From Candidatus Neomicrothrix sp. UBA881 (GTDB lineage Bacteria > Actinomycetota > Acidimicrobiia > Acidimicrobiales > MedAcidi-G1), in NCBI GenBank assembly GCA_002294285.1, contig DBFL01000028.1, positions 1-50,949 on the forward strand: a stretch of DNA of 50,949 nucleotides, in the 5' to 3' direction. The stretch's first letter is position 1. Each line of letters opens with the position of its first letter. This document shows positions 36,833-43,838 of this stretch, one piece after another. Made by a program: the position numbers and the translations under genes. The notes beneath the pieces are model-generated. The model was not told where the DNA came from and made no database searches. It was given only the letters and a program-made list of their open reading frames with translations.

Positions 36833-37171
36833 ATGAGTAACACCGAAAATAAAGATATTGAATCCCCGAGTGACGCCGAAGATGAACACGATCACCCTTC
36901 GGACAGCAAATATATTCAAATAGCAATCATTTTAGGAGTGATTACAGCTTTAGAGGTAGCTACTTACTTCTTTGAAGACATGCCCGGTGAAATTTTGATA
37001 CCACTACTTATGGTGATGATGGTAATTAAGTTCTTTTATGTGGCTGCATGGTTTATGCATTTGCGATTCGATAGCCAGGTGTTTACAAAATTTTTCGTTG
37101 GTGGATTGGTTTTGGCTACTTTTGTTTATGTTATAGCCCTGACCATGTTTGAGTTTTGGAATAAAGGTTGA
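36833..37171 (+). CDS. Cytochrome c oxidase subunit IV (CyoD/COX4_pro type)
   Basis: 112 residues. An acidic, His-containing N-terminus (about 1-25) precedes three helices. The motif VIKFFYVAAWFMHLRFD is characteristic of prokaryotic oxidase subunit IV, and VYVIALTMFEFW closes the protein. It is an accessory subunit of the oxidase encoded by the preceding genes. Because a CtaF-like protein is also present at 32276, the cluster carries two different subunit-IV-like proteins. Confidence 0.88.
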   Translation: MSNTENKDIESPSDAEDEHDHPSDSKYIQIAIILGVITALEVATYFFEDMPGEILIPLLMVMMVIKFFYVAAWFMHLRFDSQVFTKFFVGGLVLATFVYVIALTMFEFWNKG

Positions 37172-37231
37172 AATACTTTCAGCATTTGATCATTAAGTGT
37201 CTAAGTCTCTAGTTTTAAAACGAGTTTTAAG

Positions 37232-38062
37232 GTGTTTCAAATAAATTCAATAAATCCTTGGGTTTGGAAGGCGCATCCAGAAGTCTGGGTGTTAGTAATT
37301 GCGGTATCTTTACTTGGGTTTTGGGCTGTAAAAGTTATAGGTCCTAAAGTCGTAGATCCTGGTCAAAAAGTAGTTTCGAAAAGACAAAAGATTACATTTA
37401 TTGTTGCTACCGTTTTGCTTTTTGTTTCAGCCGACTGGCCTTTACACGATATTGCCGAAGATCATTTATATTCGGCGCACATGCTTCAGCATCTTCTGAT
37501 CACTTTTATCATCCCACCTTTATTTTTGCTTTCTATACCTATGTGGTTGGCTAATCTTCTTGTTGTTAGTGATACTTTCTCGTCACAAATAATTAGAAAA
37601 CTTTCTCATCCGGTAGTGGCTGGAGTAATTTTTAACGCTTTAGTTGCGTTAACTCATTGGAGTGGGTTTGTTCAGTTTTCTGCTGACTCAGGAATTTTTC
37701 ACTACACAATTCATGTTTTGTTGTTCATAACAGCGTTGCTCATGTGGCTTCCGGTGGTTTCACCAATACCAGAACTTCGCTTATCTCTTCCTGGTCAAAT
37801 GTTTTATTTGTTTTTGATGTCAATTATTCCTACGGTTCCAGCGGCATGGTTAACTTTTGCAGAAGGAACTGTTTACAACCACTATGACGATGGTTATCAA
37901 ATGTGGGGAATAAGTGTTCAATCAGATCAACAAGCAGCCGGTCTGATTATGAAATTGCTTGGCGGGTTTTATCTTTGGGGAATAATTGTATTTAAGTTCT
38001 ATATCTTTGCCCGTGAGCACACTAGAAATCAGAATATGAAGACAATTTCGACTAGAAATTGA
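37232..38062 (+). CDS. ctaG: Cytochrome c oxidase assembly factor CtaG (caa3 type)
   Basis: 276 residues, GTG start, about seven helices. The family motifs ADWPLHDIAEDHLYSAHMLQ and HLLITFIIPP carry conserved His residues, and TVYNHYDDGYQMWG is a second conserved loop. CtaG-type proteins are needed for the caa3 oxidase, probably in copper delivery to CuB. It follows subunit IV after 60 nt and ends the oxidase cluster. Family assignment is firm; the copper role is from the family. Confidence 0.92.
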   Translation: MFQINSINPWVWKAHPEVWVLVIAVSLLGFWAVKVIGPKVVDPGQKVVSKRQKITFIVATVLLFVSADWPLHDIAEDHLYSAHMLQHLLITFIIPPLFLLSIPMWLANLLVVSDTFSSQIIRKLSHPVVAGVIFNALVALTHWSGFVQFSADSGIFHYTIHVLLFITALLMWLPVVSPIPELRLSLPGQMFYLFLMSIIPTVPAAWLTFAEGTVYNHYDDGYQMWGISVQSDQQAAGLIMKLLGGFYLWGIIVFKFYIFAREHTRNQNMKTISTRN

Positions 38063-38107
38063 AAAAAAGTTTAAGGACCGAGTCTTTTAAAGGGTAAGTT
38101 CGTTTCA

Positions 38108-39385
38108 ATGATTGATATTCGTTTATTGCGTAATGATTTGGATTTGGTAAAAAAATGCATTTCACGACGCGGGGAAAATACAGAGGTTTTGGATCTGGTA
38201 ATTGAACTAGATCTTAAGCAAAGACAAAGTGCTGAAAAAAGGGATGAATTACGCAACGAAATCAAGGAAGTTTCAAGGCAAGTAGGAGAATTGCATAAAT
38301 CAGGAAAAACAGATGAAGCTACTCCACTTCAAGAATCAAGTCGCAATATGAGAGTAGAAGAAGAGAAATTAAGTGAAGAATGCGATCGAATTTCCGATGA
38401 GATCAGAGAACTATTACTTCGAGTGCCGAATATACCAGCCGAGGATTGCCCAGAGGGTGTAGGCGTCGAAGACAATGTAGTTCTAAGAGTTGAAGGTGGG
38501 GACACGTTATGGGAAGAGCACCAACGCATACCACATTGGGAAATAGGTGAAGCTTTAAAAATTCTTGATGTTGAAAGAGCCACCAAACTCTCGGGAGCTA
38601 TGTTTGCGATGTATACAGGCTTGGGGGCTACTCTGTGTAGAGCATTAATTCAGTATGGGTTAGATAGGAATGCTGACGAATATCGCGAAATAAGACCTCC
38701 TACTCTTGTTTTGACAGAAACAATGATTTCTACGGGGCATCTTCCGAAGTTCATAGATGATGCTTATCATCTTGAACGAGATGATCTTTGGGCGATACCT
38801 ACTGCTGAAGTTCCATTGACTTCATATGCTCGTGATGAAATCCTTGATGAATCTGATTTGCCAATCAAGTTAATGTCACATACTTCATGTTTTAGACGCG
38901 AAGCAGGTTCTGCTGGTAGAGATACACGTGGTCTTTTGAGAGTTCATGAATTTGACAAAGTTGAGCTGTTAGCTTACGCGACTCCTGAACAAGCACAGGA
39001 GGTGCATGATGACATACTTTCTAGAGCCGAGTCAGCAATTGCTGATTTGGGCTTAACATATCGAATTTTGGATTTATGTACAGGTGATTTAGGCAACTCT
39101 TCAGCAAGAACTTTTGATATTGAGGTATATGCACCCGGTGCAGATCAATGGCTCGAAGTTTCATCAGTTTCTTGGTTTAGTGACTATCAGGCGCGCAGGG
39201 CAAATGTTAGATACAGAGCTCAAGGAGAAAAAGGAACATCTGTTGTGCATACTCTTAATGGCTCAGGTTTAGCGGTGCCTCGTGTATGGGCAGCTCTTGT
39301 GGAAACTTATCGACAAGAAGACGGCAGTATTTCGATTCCTGAGCCTCTCTTACCTTATATGCAAGGCGTGAAAACTATAAATTAG
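38108..39385 (+). CDS. serS: Seryl-tRNA synthetase
   Basis: 425 residues, ATG 38108. The N-terminal coiled-coil arm that holds the tRNA long variable arm covers about 25-100 (LKQRQSAEKRDELRNEI and following). The class II catalytic motifs are motif 2 in MSHTSCFRREAGSAGRDTRG and motif 3 GSGLAVPRVWAALVETYRQ. It charges tRNA-Ser with serine in the cytoplasm. Its stop overlaps the convergent crcB gene by 11 nt. Confidence 0.97.
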   Translation: MIDIRLLRNDLDLVKKCISRRGENTEVLDLVIELDLKQRQSAEKRDELRNEIKEVSRQVGELHKSGKTDEATPLQESSRNMRVEEEKLSEECDRISDEIRELLLRVPNIPAEDCPEGVGVEDNVVLRVEGGDTLWEEHQRIPHWEIGEALKILDVERATKLSGAMFAMYTGLGATLCRALIQYGLDRNADEYREIRPPTLVLTETMISTGHLPKFIDDAYHLERDDLWAIPTAEVPLTSYARDEILDESDLPIKLMSHTSCFRREAGSAGRDTRGLLRVHEFDKVELLAYATPEQAQEVHDDILSRAESAIADLGLTYRILDLCTGDLGNSSARTFDIEVYAPGADQWLEVSSVSWFSDYQARRANVRYRAQGEKGTSVVHTLNGSGLAVPRVWAALVETYRQEDGSISIPEPLLPYMQGVKTIN

Positions 39386-39704
39386 TTGAAATGTTCAATC
39401 CAATTGTTGAAGCTATAACACCAGAGATGACATTAAGCAAAACATAAGCCAAACTTGATCGGTAGTTTCTTTTTGAGAAGGAATCTATATTTGCACAAAA
39501 GACAGAGAAAGTTGTCAGTGACCCTAGCAGGCCTATTCCAATTATAATTATTGCATCATTGTCTAAATTGTTAATCAAACCAATACAGAATGATCCGATC
39601 ATGTTAACAATGAAGGTTCCCTTGTAAATTCCAAAAAATTCTGTCAATCTCCATCTGATGATGCTTCCAATAGTTGCTAGAACACAAAAAGCCGCGAAAG
39701 TCAT
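39375..39704 (-). CDS. crcB: Fluoride channel CrcB/FluC, second of a pair
   Basis: 109 residues, four helices. SIIRWRL near the N-terminus, NMIGSFCIGL and GLLGSLTTFSVF are the family motifs (TTFS lines the fluoride pore). The start overlaps the stop of the first crcB gene by 4 nt. Tandem genes of this kind usually encode a heterodimeric Fluc channel, in which the two subunits differ. It exports fluoride. I do not see a crcB-type fluoride riboswitch upstream of the pair. Confidence 0.9.
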   Translation of the reverse strand: MTFAAFCVLATIGSIIRWRLTEFFGIYKGTFIVNMIGSFCIGLINNLDNDAIIIIGIGLLGSLTTFSVFCANIDSFSKRNYRSSLAYVLLNVISGVIASTIGLNISTNL

Positions 39705-40063
39705 TGGTTTCTTTCACAAATTGTTGAAGTTGCCTTGTAGAAGATGACTCCAAAAATAATCGACGTTAGTAAATAACAAAGAGAAATAAAGATTTCATGA
39801 TCACGAAGTAAAATCGCTAATTCGAAAGAAAATGTTGAAAAAGTAGTTAGACCACCACAAAAACCGGTGCCCAGCATCAATAAGGATCTTTTGTCTATTT
39901 TCTTGCCTATAAAAATTCCTAGAGCTGCGCAACCAATGAGGTTAACTAAAAGAGTAGGCCATGGGAAAACTGTTGATGTCGTCGCAGTTTCTATTACTAG
40001 CCAGCGAATACCCGCTCCTATAGCACCACCAATTCCTACTCTCAAAAAGTCAAATTTTTTCAC
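39701..40063 (-). CDS. crcB: Fluoride channel CrcB/FluC, first of a pair
   Basis: 120 residues, GTG start, four helices. GGAIGAGIRWLV, NLIGCAALG and GFCGGLTTFSTFSFE are the canonical motifs, more complete than in its partner. It is transcribed first and overlaps the second gene by 4 nt. The 59 nt to the divergent pdxH contain no recognisable ribosome site, so the start is the least certain part. Confidence 0.92.
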   Translation of the reverse strand: MKKFDFLRVGIGGAIGAGIRWLVIETATTSTVFPWPTLLVNLIGCAALGIFIGKKIDKRSLLMLGTGFCGGLTTFSTFSFELAILLRDHEIFISLCYLLTSIIFGVIFYKATSTICERNQ

Positions 40064-40122
40064 TTAGGAAACATTACATCCTGATATTTGAAGTTAATCG
40101 CCATTTTGGCTAAACCATTAAT

Positions 40123-40758
40123 GTGGATTTAAGACGAGTACGTGAAGAATATGAGAGTCGTGGCCTTGATGAAAACGATTTAGAAAGTGATCCAATTAAA
40201 CAGTTTAAAATTTGGTATTCAGAGATTGAGAATGTTGGCTACCTGGAACCTAATGCAATGGTTTTGAGCACCGTAGATGCTAATGGTTCACCTATTGGAA
40301 GGAATGTTCTATTAAAAGAGATTTACGATGACGGATTTGTTTTTTTCACAAATTATAAAAGTAATAAAGCCTCCGATATAGAAGTCAATAACAAAGTCTC
40401 TCTTACTTTCAGTTGGAATGAACTCCGTAGACAAGTAATAGTCAAAGGATCAGCTGAGAAGATATCTGAAAAAAATTCTGATGAATATTGGTCAATGCGA
40501 CCACATGAAAGCAAAATAGGTTCTCTTATATCAAATCAAAGTGAAGTGATTCCCAGTAGAGAAAATTTAGATAAGGATTTTGTATCTGAAAAACTTAGGT
40601 GGCAAGGAAATGAAATACCAAGACCAGATCATTGGGGAGGTTATAAAGTAACTCCAAACTTTATTGAATTTTGGCAGGGAAGACCGAATCGACTCCATGA
40701 CAGGTTGAGCTATGTTTTAGCTTCAACCGGGTGGGTTATTAAGCGGTTATCTCCATGA
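40123..40758 (+). CDS. pdxH: Pyridoxamine/pyridoxine 5'-phosphate oxidase
   Basis: 211 residues, GTG start (MDLRRVREEY). FMN and substrate motifs are GRNVLLKEI, VFFTNYKSNKASDI and the C-terminal signature EFWQGRPNRLHDR. It oxidises pyridoxine or pyridoxamine phosphate to pyridoxal phosphate, using FMN and oxygen. PLP is the cofactor of many aminotransferases; no other vitamin B6 gene is nearby. It converges with the PghP-like gene after 18 nt. Confidence 0.95.
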   Translation: MDLRRVREEYESRGLDENDLESDPIKQFKIWYSEIENVGYLEPNAMVLSTVDANGSPIGRNVLLKEIYDDGFVFFTNYKSNKASDIEVNNKVSLTFSWNELRRQVIVKGSAEKISEKNSDEYWSMRPHESKIGSLISNQSEVIPSRENLDKDFVSEKLRWQGNEIPRPDHWGGYKVTPNFIEFWQGRPNRLHDRLSYVLASTGWVIKRLSP

Positions 40759-40776
40759 TTTGAAATCGAGAAAGTT

Positions 40777-41409
40777 TTATATTGATTTCCACTTGTTTAT
40801 ACCTGAGATCAATCCATCAATTAATTGGTTCAAATCCTCAGATCTGGGGGTTCCACCTGAATCAGACCAAAAATTGTATTCCCTATTCCATCTCAGACCT
40901 GGGGGTATTTCAATTTGAACCCCTCTGTTTATTGGAAAGTTAACCGGATTTGAAGGGTGTACACCTCTTAAAGAGCGTGGAATCTTATCTATTTGATCAA
41001 CTACACGATACTCCTCTGGTAAAACTTCTCTTAATGAACCGGCTAGATGGTAGGCAAGTTCTCTGTTGGTTCCTCCAAGAAGCACAGCCCAAAAATCGTC
41101 GTCTTTTCCGTAGCCATGAACAGAAATAACAGTATCGATTTCGTTTAAAAATTTGCACAATTTTGATGATTCGCGTGTGTCGAAATTTTTAGACGATAGA
41201 TGCAATCGAGAACCTTCAGGTTGTATCAACGCATAGTAAGAAGAGTTAGTTTCTTTGGCTACATCACGAGCAACAGCTTCAGTAGCCCTTTCTAAACCTC
41301 CGCCATGAAGTGCGCAAACACCGAATGAAGATCGGAGTTCCATCTCTTCGACTACGCCCGGTTTAGAGAGAAGGTCAGACAAACTTTCAATTTTTTCAAC
41401 TTTTTTCAT
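40777..41409 (-). CDS. Poly-gamma-glutamate hydrolase-like protein (PghP/DUF867 family)
   Basis: 210 residues. The zinc-hydrolase pattern appears as ALHGGGLERATE near residue 35, ISVHGYG near 95, and GVQIEIPPGLR near 170, matching the carboxypeptidase-like PghP family, whose phage member cleaves poly-gamma-glutamate. No signal peptide is visible, so it acts in the cytoplasm. Its ATG overlaps the ccdA stop as ATGA, an odd partnership for a redox operon. Metal ligands are inferred from the motifs; the substrate is unknown. Confidence 0.78.
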   Translation of the reverse strand: MKKVEKIESLSDLLSKPGVVEEMELRSSFGVCALHGGGLERATEAVARDVAKETNSSYYALIQPEGSRLHLSSKNFDTRESSKLCKFLNEIDTVISVHGYGKDDDFWAVLLGGTNRELAYHLAGSLREVLPEEYRVVDQIDKIPRSLRGVHPSNPVNFPINRGVQIEIPPGLRWNREYNFWSDSGGTPRSEDLNQLIDGLISGINKWKSI

Positions 41410-42506
41410 TTGTTTTTTTCTTTAAAGAAAGCTACACAGCTTAGAAAAATAATTGAAAGCAGAACACCTGAAGCAATAATCTCAAGAAGCACTGCCCACC
41501 TTTTTGGTTCTTCAAACCAGTTAAACGCTCTTTCAGGCCATTTAGAAAATAAATTAATTACTGGTCTTACTACCAATGTCCCTTTATACAGAACTCCTTC
41601 AACCAAAAGCCAAATACCTAAAAAAGAAAATCTAATAGCTTTTTTGGCTATACCAGTGAAAGCGGGACTCAACCCCCAGATTATAAAAGTCAACACTATT
41701 AGCCATAAAGCCAAACCAACTTCTAAACCTCCAACTTCTGAAATCCAAATTGTTAAATGTGATTGAAGGTCATTAATTTTCTCAACTATTTGATTAGTCC
41801 CTGACCCAGGGGAGTTTAAGGTTCTGATTTCATAGATTCCATAAATGAATAGATAAGCCCCTCCAACCATCAAAGAAAGAGCACCGATTAAATCTACATA
41901 AGGCAAGACTTTTCGAACGTTGCGAACAAGACCACCTCTTGCTAAAGCCAAAGACAATGTTGAAACAGTAACTACAGCACCTAAACCAAGGGCATAAGTA
42001 AGAAAAATTATAGTGCCTTCAAAAATTCCCTCTCTGCTAAAACTTCCTGAGATTTGGAGCAAAAATAGAGGTGCTGAACATCCAACTGAAACAACTGCAT
42101 AAGAAACTCCGAAACCAATCACAGAAAGCATTTCATTTGATGCCGGACCTCTTCTATTTAGTAAAAAAACTTTCTTTTGGTTATTTTTAAACAAAAGTGA
42201 AAAACCGTATGGAATTAAAAGTGCCCCTAAAATGACAGTAATCCAAGGAGTTTTCTGAGCAATTGTTTCCTCATTAACCAGATGTGAGATTACAAACCCG
42301 AGAAAACCAAAAACACCTACAAATGTTGTTGTAAGAATCAGGCTCACAAATAGACCTCTTATTACTTGTTCTGGACGTGCTTGATTATCAGCAGTATCTC
42401 TACCAATGAAATATCCAAGCCAAGTAGGAAGCATTGCGAAACCACAAGGATTAATTGCCGTGACAATACCGAGGCTGAAAGGAAGAACTAATTCGATATC
42501 AAACAT
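41406..42506 (-). CDS. ccdA: CcdA/DsbD-type transmembrane thiol reductase
   Basis: 366 residues, longer than the usual 220-250. The first six helices form a DsbD-beta/CcdA domain: GIVTAINPCGFAMLPTWLGY carries one catalytic Cys, and VSVGCSAPLFLL the second. A C-terminal extension of about 130 residues adds further helices (LALWLIVLTFIIWGL; VLLEIIASGVLLSIIFL). It carries electrons from cytoplasmic thioredoxin across the membrane to extracytoplasmic thiol proteins such as the overlapping TlpA-like lipoprotein. This supports cytochrome c maturation, needed for the haem domain of CtaC. Confidence 0.87.
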   Translation of the reverse strand: MFDIELVLPFSLGIVTAINPCGFAMLPTWLGYFIGRDTADNQARPEQVIRGLFVSLILTTTFVGVFGFLGFVISHLVNEETIAQKTPWITVILGALLIPYGFSLLFKNNQKKVFLLNRRGPASNEMLSVIGFGVSYAVVSVGCSAPLFLLQISGSFSREGIFEGTIIFLTYALGLGAVVTVSTLSLALARGGLVRNVRKVLPYVDLIGALSLMVGGAYLFIYGIYEIRTLNSPGSGTNQIVEKINDLQSHLTIWISEVGGLEVGLALWLIVLTFIIWGLSPAFTGIAKKAIRFSFLGIWLLVEGVLYKGTLVVRPVINLFSKWPERAFNWFEEPKRWAVLLEIIASGVLLSIIFLSCVAFFKEKNK

Positions 42507-42987
42507 TTAAAAGTTCCAATATTGATTTTTCAATAGCTTCTTCACTCATTGGACCTTGATGAACTTTTGACAATTGCCCCTCAATATCGAAAAAAGCAGT
42601 AACAGGAAGACCAATTGCATTTAATGATTTGGTGAACTTTCCATCAGGATCGCGTCCAAGCATGTAGGAAATATTAAGCTCTTCAGCTCTTTTGCTAGCT
42701 CTAGTTGGAGAGTCGCTTATGTTGATACCTATAAACTGTATTTTTTCAAAATGTTTACGATGAGATGCTTCGAAATAAGGCATTTCCTCTAAACAAGGAG
42801 TACACCAAGTAGCCCAAAGATTAATTACCATCGGTTTTTTATTTTCTTCAAAGATTTCTTTAAGGGTTATAGCTCCATCTTCTGTTTCGAAAGTTTGGTT
42901 AAAGATGTTTTGATTAACAAGTTCATTTTTTGCTGGACTACCACAAGAAACTGCGATTACTAAAAATGCAAATAAAAGTTTTTTCAC
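42499..42987 (-). CDS. TlpA/ResA-like thioredoxin-fold lipoprotein
   Basis: 162 residues from GTG 42987, which gives a clean lipoprotein signal MKKLLFAFLVIAVSC (Cys15). An earlier in-frame GTG (43041) would place a strong hairpin inside the gene and bury the signal, so it is rejected. The thioredoxin motif is NLWATWCTPCLEEMP with the WCxPC active site, and GLPVTAFFD has the cis-Pro. It keeps extracytoplasmic thiols reduced and overlaps ccdA by 8 nt, its likely electron donor. Confidence 0.9.
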   Translation of the reverse strand: MKKLLFAFLVIAVSCGSPAKNELVNQNIFNQTFETEDGAITLKEIFEENKKPMVINLWATWCTPCLEEMPYFEASHRKHFEKIQFIGINISDSPTRASKRAEELNISYMLGRDPDGKFTKSLNAIGLPVTAFFDIEGQLSKVHQGPMSEEAIEKSILELLNV

Positions 42988-43000
42988 ACCTATAAAGGTA

Positions 43001-43049
43001 GTCGGGAGGTGGCCCTTACGACTATAGGGTCGTAAGTTCACCTCCCGAC
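43001..43049. repeat. Strong compound hairpin between whiB and the TlpA-like gene
   Basis: Outer arms GTCGGGAGGTG (43001-43011) and CACCTCCCGAC (43039-43049) pair perfectly over 11 bp. Inside them CTTACGAC (43015-43022) and GTCGTAAG (43029-43036) pair over 8 bp. On the minus strand it follows whiB by 52 nt and stands 13 nt before the TlpA-like GTG. No T-run follows on the minus strand, and only a short CCTTTT follows on the plus strand. It may be a transcript-end or leader structure that affects translation of the lipoprotein. Confidence 0.65.
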
Positions 43050-43101
43050 CAGCCTTTTAATCGAGGTTCGTTAAAGCGTCACCCCGATTTTTGGCCCATC
43101 A

Positions 43102-43437
43102 TCAAGCAGAACGGAGGGTCGACTGCAGATGAACAGGTATAGGTATGACTGGAAGTTCGTCTTCTGGTCTGGAGATTTTACGTGGCCTTCCTCTTCCGCG
43201 TTTATTTGCCAGAATTTTTCCTTTTCGGAATAATTGACCGCCCCAAACTCCCCAAGGTTCATTACGATCTATAGCCGCTTCTAAACACAATGTTAGAGAA
43301 GGGCAATCTGCGCAAATTCTTTTGGCTCTAGCTATATCTCCCAAATCTTCAGAAAAGAAAATGCCGGTAGGTACACCAAGTTCTGCACATGCTGCATCTT
43401 CTCTCCAGATTTCATTTTTATATTCGATAGCAAACAT
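43102..43437 (-). CDS. whiB7: WhiB7/WblC-like Fe-S transcription factor with AT-hook
   Basis: 111 residues, ATG 43437 with AAGGAG upstream. The four cluster ligands are Cys17, Cys42, Cys45 and Cys51 (ICADCPSLTLC), followed by the WhiB turn WGVWGGQ. An AT-hook, RGRGRPRK at residues 80-87, comes next. That hook marks the WhiB7/WblC branch, which binds the principal sigma factor and AT-rich promoter DNA and switches on intrinsic antibiotic resistance when ribosomes stall. The tail of about 20 residues after the hook is longer than usual. An upstream small ORF and terminator on the same strand (43471-43696) strengthen the WhiB7 assignment. Confidence 0.88.
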   Translation of the reverse strand: MFAIEYKNEIWREDAACAELGVPTGIFFSEDLGDIARAKRICADCPSLTLCLEAAIDRNEPWGVWGGQLFRKGKILANKRGRGRPRKISRPEDELPVIPIPVHLQSTLRSA

Positions 43438-43470
43438 TTTTTACTCCTTCTTAAATTGATCTCGAAAACG

Positions 43471-43497
43471 AAAAAAGCCGCCGGATTTTCCGGCGGC
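43471..43497 (-). terminator. Intrinsic terminator between the small ORF and whiB7-like gene (putative attenuator)
   Basis: On the minus strand the 9-bp stem GCCGCCGGA/TCCGGCGGC (43497-43489 and 43485-43477) around a 3-nt loop is followed directly by TTTTTT (43476-43471). It lies 22 nt after the small ORF's stop and 33 nt before the whiB ATG. It would end most transcripts before whiB unless its folding is prevented. Its position is that of the attenuator known in whiB7/wblC leaders. Confidence 0.88.
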
Positions 43498-43519
43498 CGT
43501 GGTCTTTGCTTTTTAGCGA

Positions 43520-43696
43520 TTAGCTAGTTGCTTCCCAGGGCCGCTTTATGGTGAAAAATCCGTACTTGTTAAACCAGAATGAAAGTGTTTCTACCATAAG
43601 AGTTGTTGGTTTAACTGGTGTCAGTACGTGTGAGGTTAAAGCATGATCAACGGTTCGATGACCGGAATTATTGTGAATTTTGTTATTCATGCTCAT
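43520..43696 (-). CDS. Small upstream ORF in the whiB7-like leader
   Basis: 58 residues from ATG 43696 (MSMNNKIHNN); ATG 43690 and TTG 43708 are alternatives, and the ribosome site is weak (GAAAG). It has no recognisable domain and no membrane segment. The chain is rich in Thr, His and Asn and ends GFFTIKRPWEATS. It stops 22 nt before the terminator stem. Leader ORFs in this place are translated by the ribosome to sense translation stress in whiB7/wblC regulation, so its sequence may matter less than its translation. It could also be a genuine small protein. Medium confidence that it is translated. Confidence 0.6.
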   Translation of the reverse strand: MSMNNKIHNNSGHRTVDHALTSHVLTPVKPTTLMVETLSFWFNKYGFFTIKRPWEATS

Positions 43697-43710
43697 ATTT
43701 TCTTTCAAAA

Positions 43711-43727
43711 AAACTGCAATGCAGTTT
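43711..43727. promoter_or_regulatory. Dyad AAACTGCA-A-TGCAGTTT upstream of the small ORF
   Basis: AAACTGCA (43711-43718) and TGCAGTTT (43720-43727) form a perfect 8-bp inverted repeat with a 1-nt centre, 14 nt upstream of the small ORF's ATG. On the minus strand it is followed by TTTTTTT partly within the arm, so it could be a weak terminator, or an operator dyad. A TTGACA hexamer at 43792-43787 (minus) further upstream could be a -35 element, but no good -10 sits at standard spacing. Confidence 0.35.
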
Positions 43728-43792
43728 CAATAAACAAGTCTACCAAAACTACGTTGCGTGACCACTCAACACCTTTAAGTGAATTTTGTCAA

Positions 43793-43813
43793 CTTATTTT
43801 TTAATAAAATAAG
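43793..43813. repeat. AT-rich hairpin after the metallo-hydrolase gene
   Basis: CTTATTTT (43793-43800), loop TTAAT, AAAATAAG (43806-43813), a perfect 8-bp repeat 25 nt after the metallo-hydrolase stop on the minus strand. It lacks GC pairs, so as a terminator it would be weak. It separates that operon from the whiB7-like leader. Confidence 0.4.
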
Positions 43814-43838
43814 GATAATTCGTTATTTTTTCTGTAAT

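Noticed and set aside
40064..40122. Fluoride riboswitch ahead of the crcB pair
   Set aside because: The 59-nt gap is too short and lacks the conserved crcB-motif segments; GGCGAT-like bases alone are not enough.
42988..43041. N-terminal extension of the TlpA-like protein from GTG 43041
   Set aside because: It would place charged residues before the lipoprotein signal and run through the 43001-43049 hairpin; the GTG at 42987 gives a normal signal peptide.
43787..43792. TTGACA as the -35 box of the whiB7-like leader promoter
   Set aside because: The hexamer is perfect, but no acceptable -10 lies 16-19 nt downstream, so I do not list it as a promoter.
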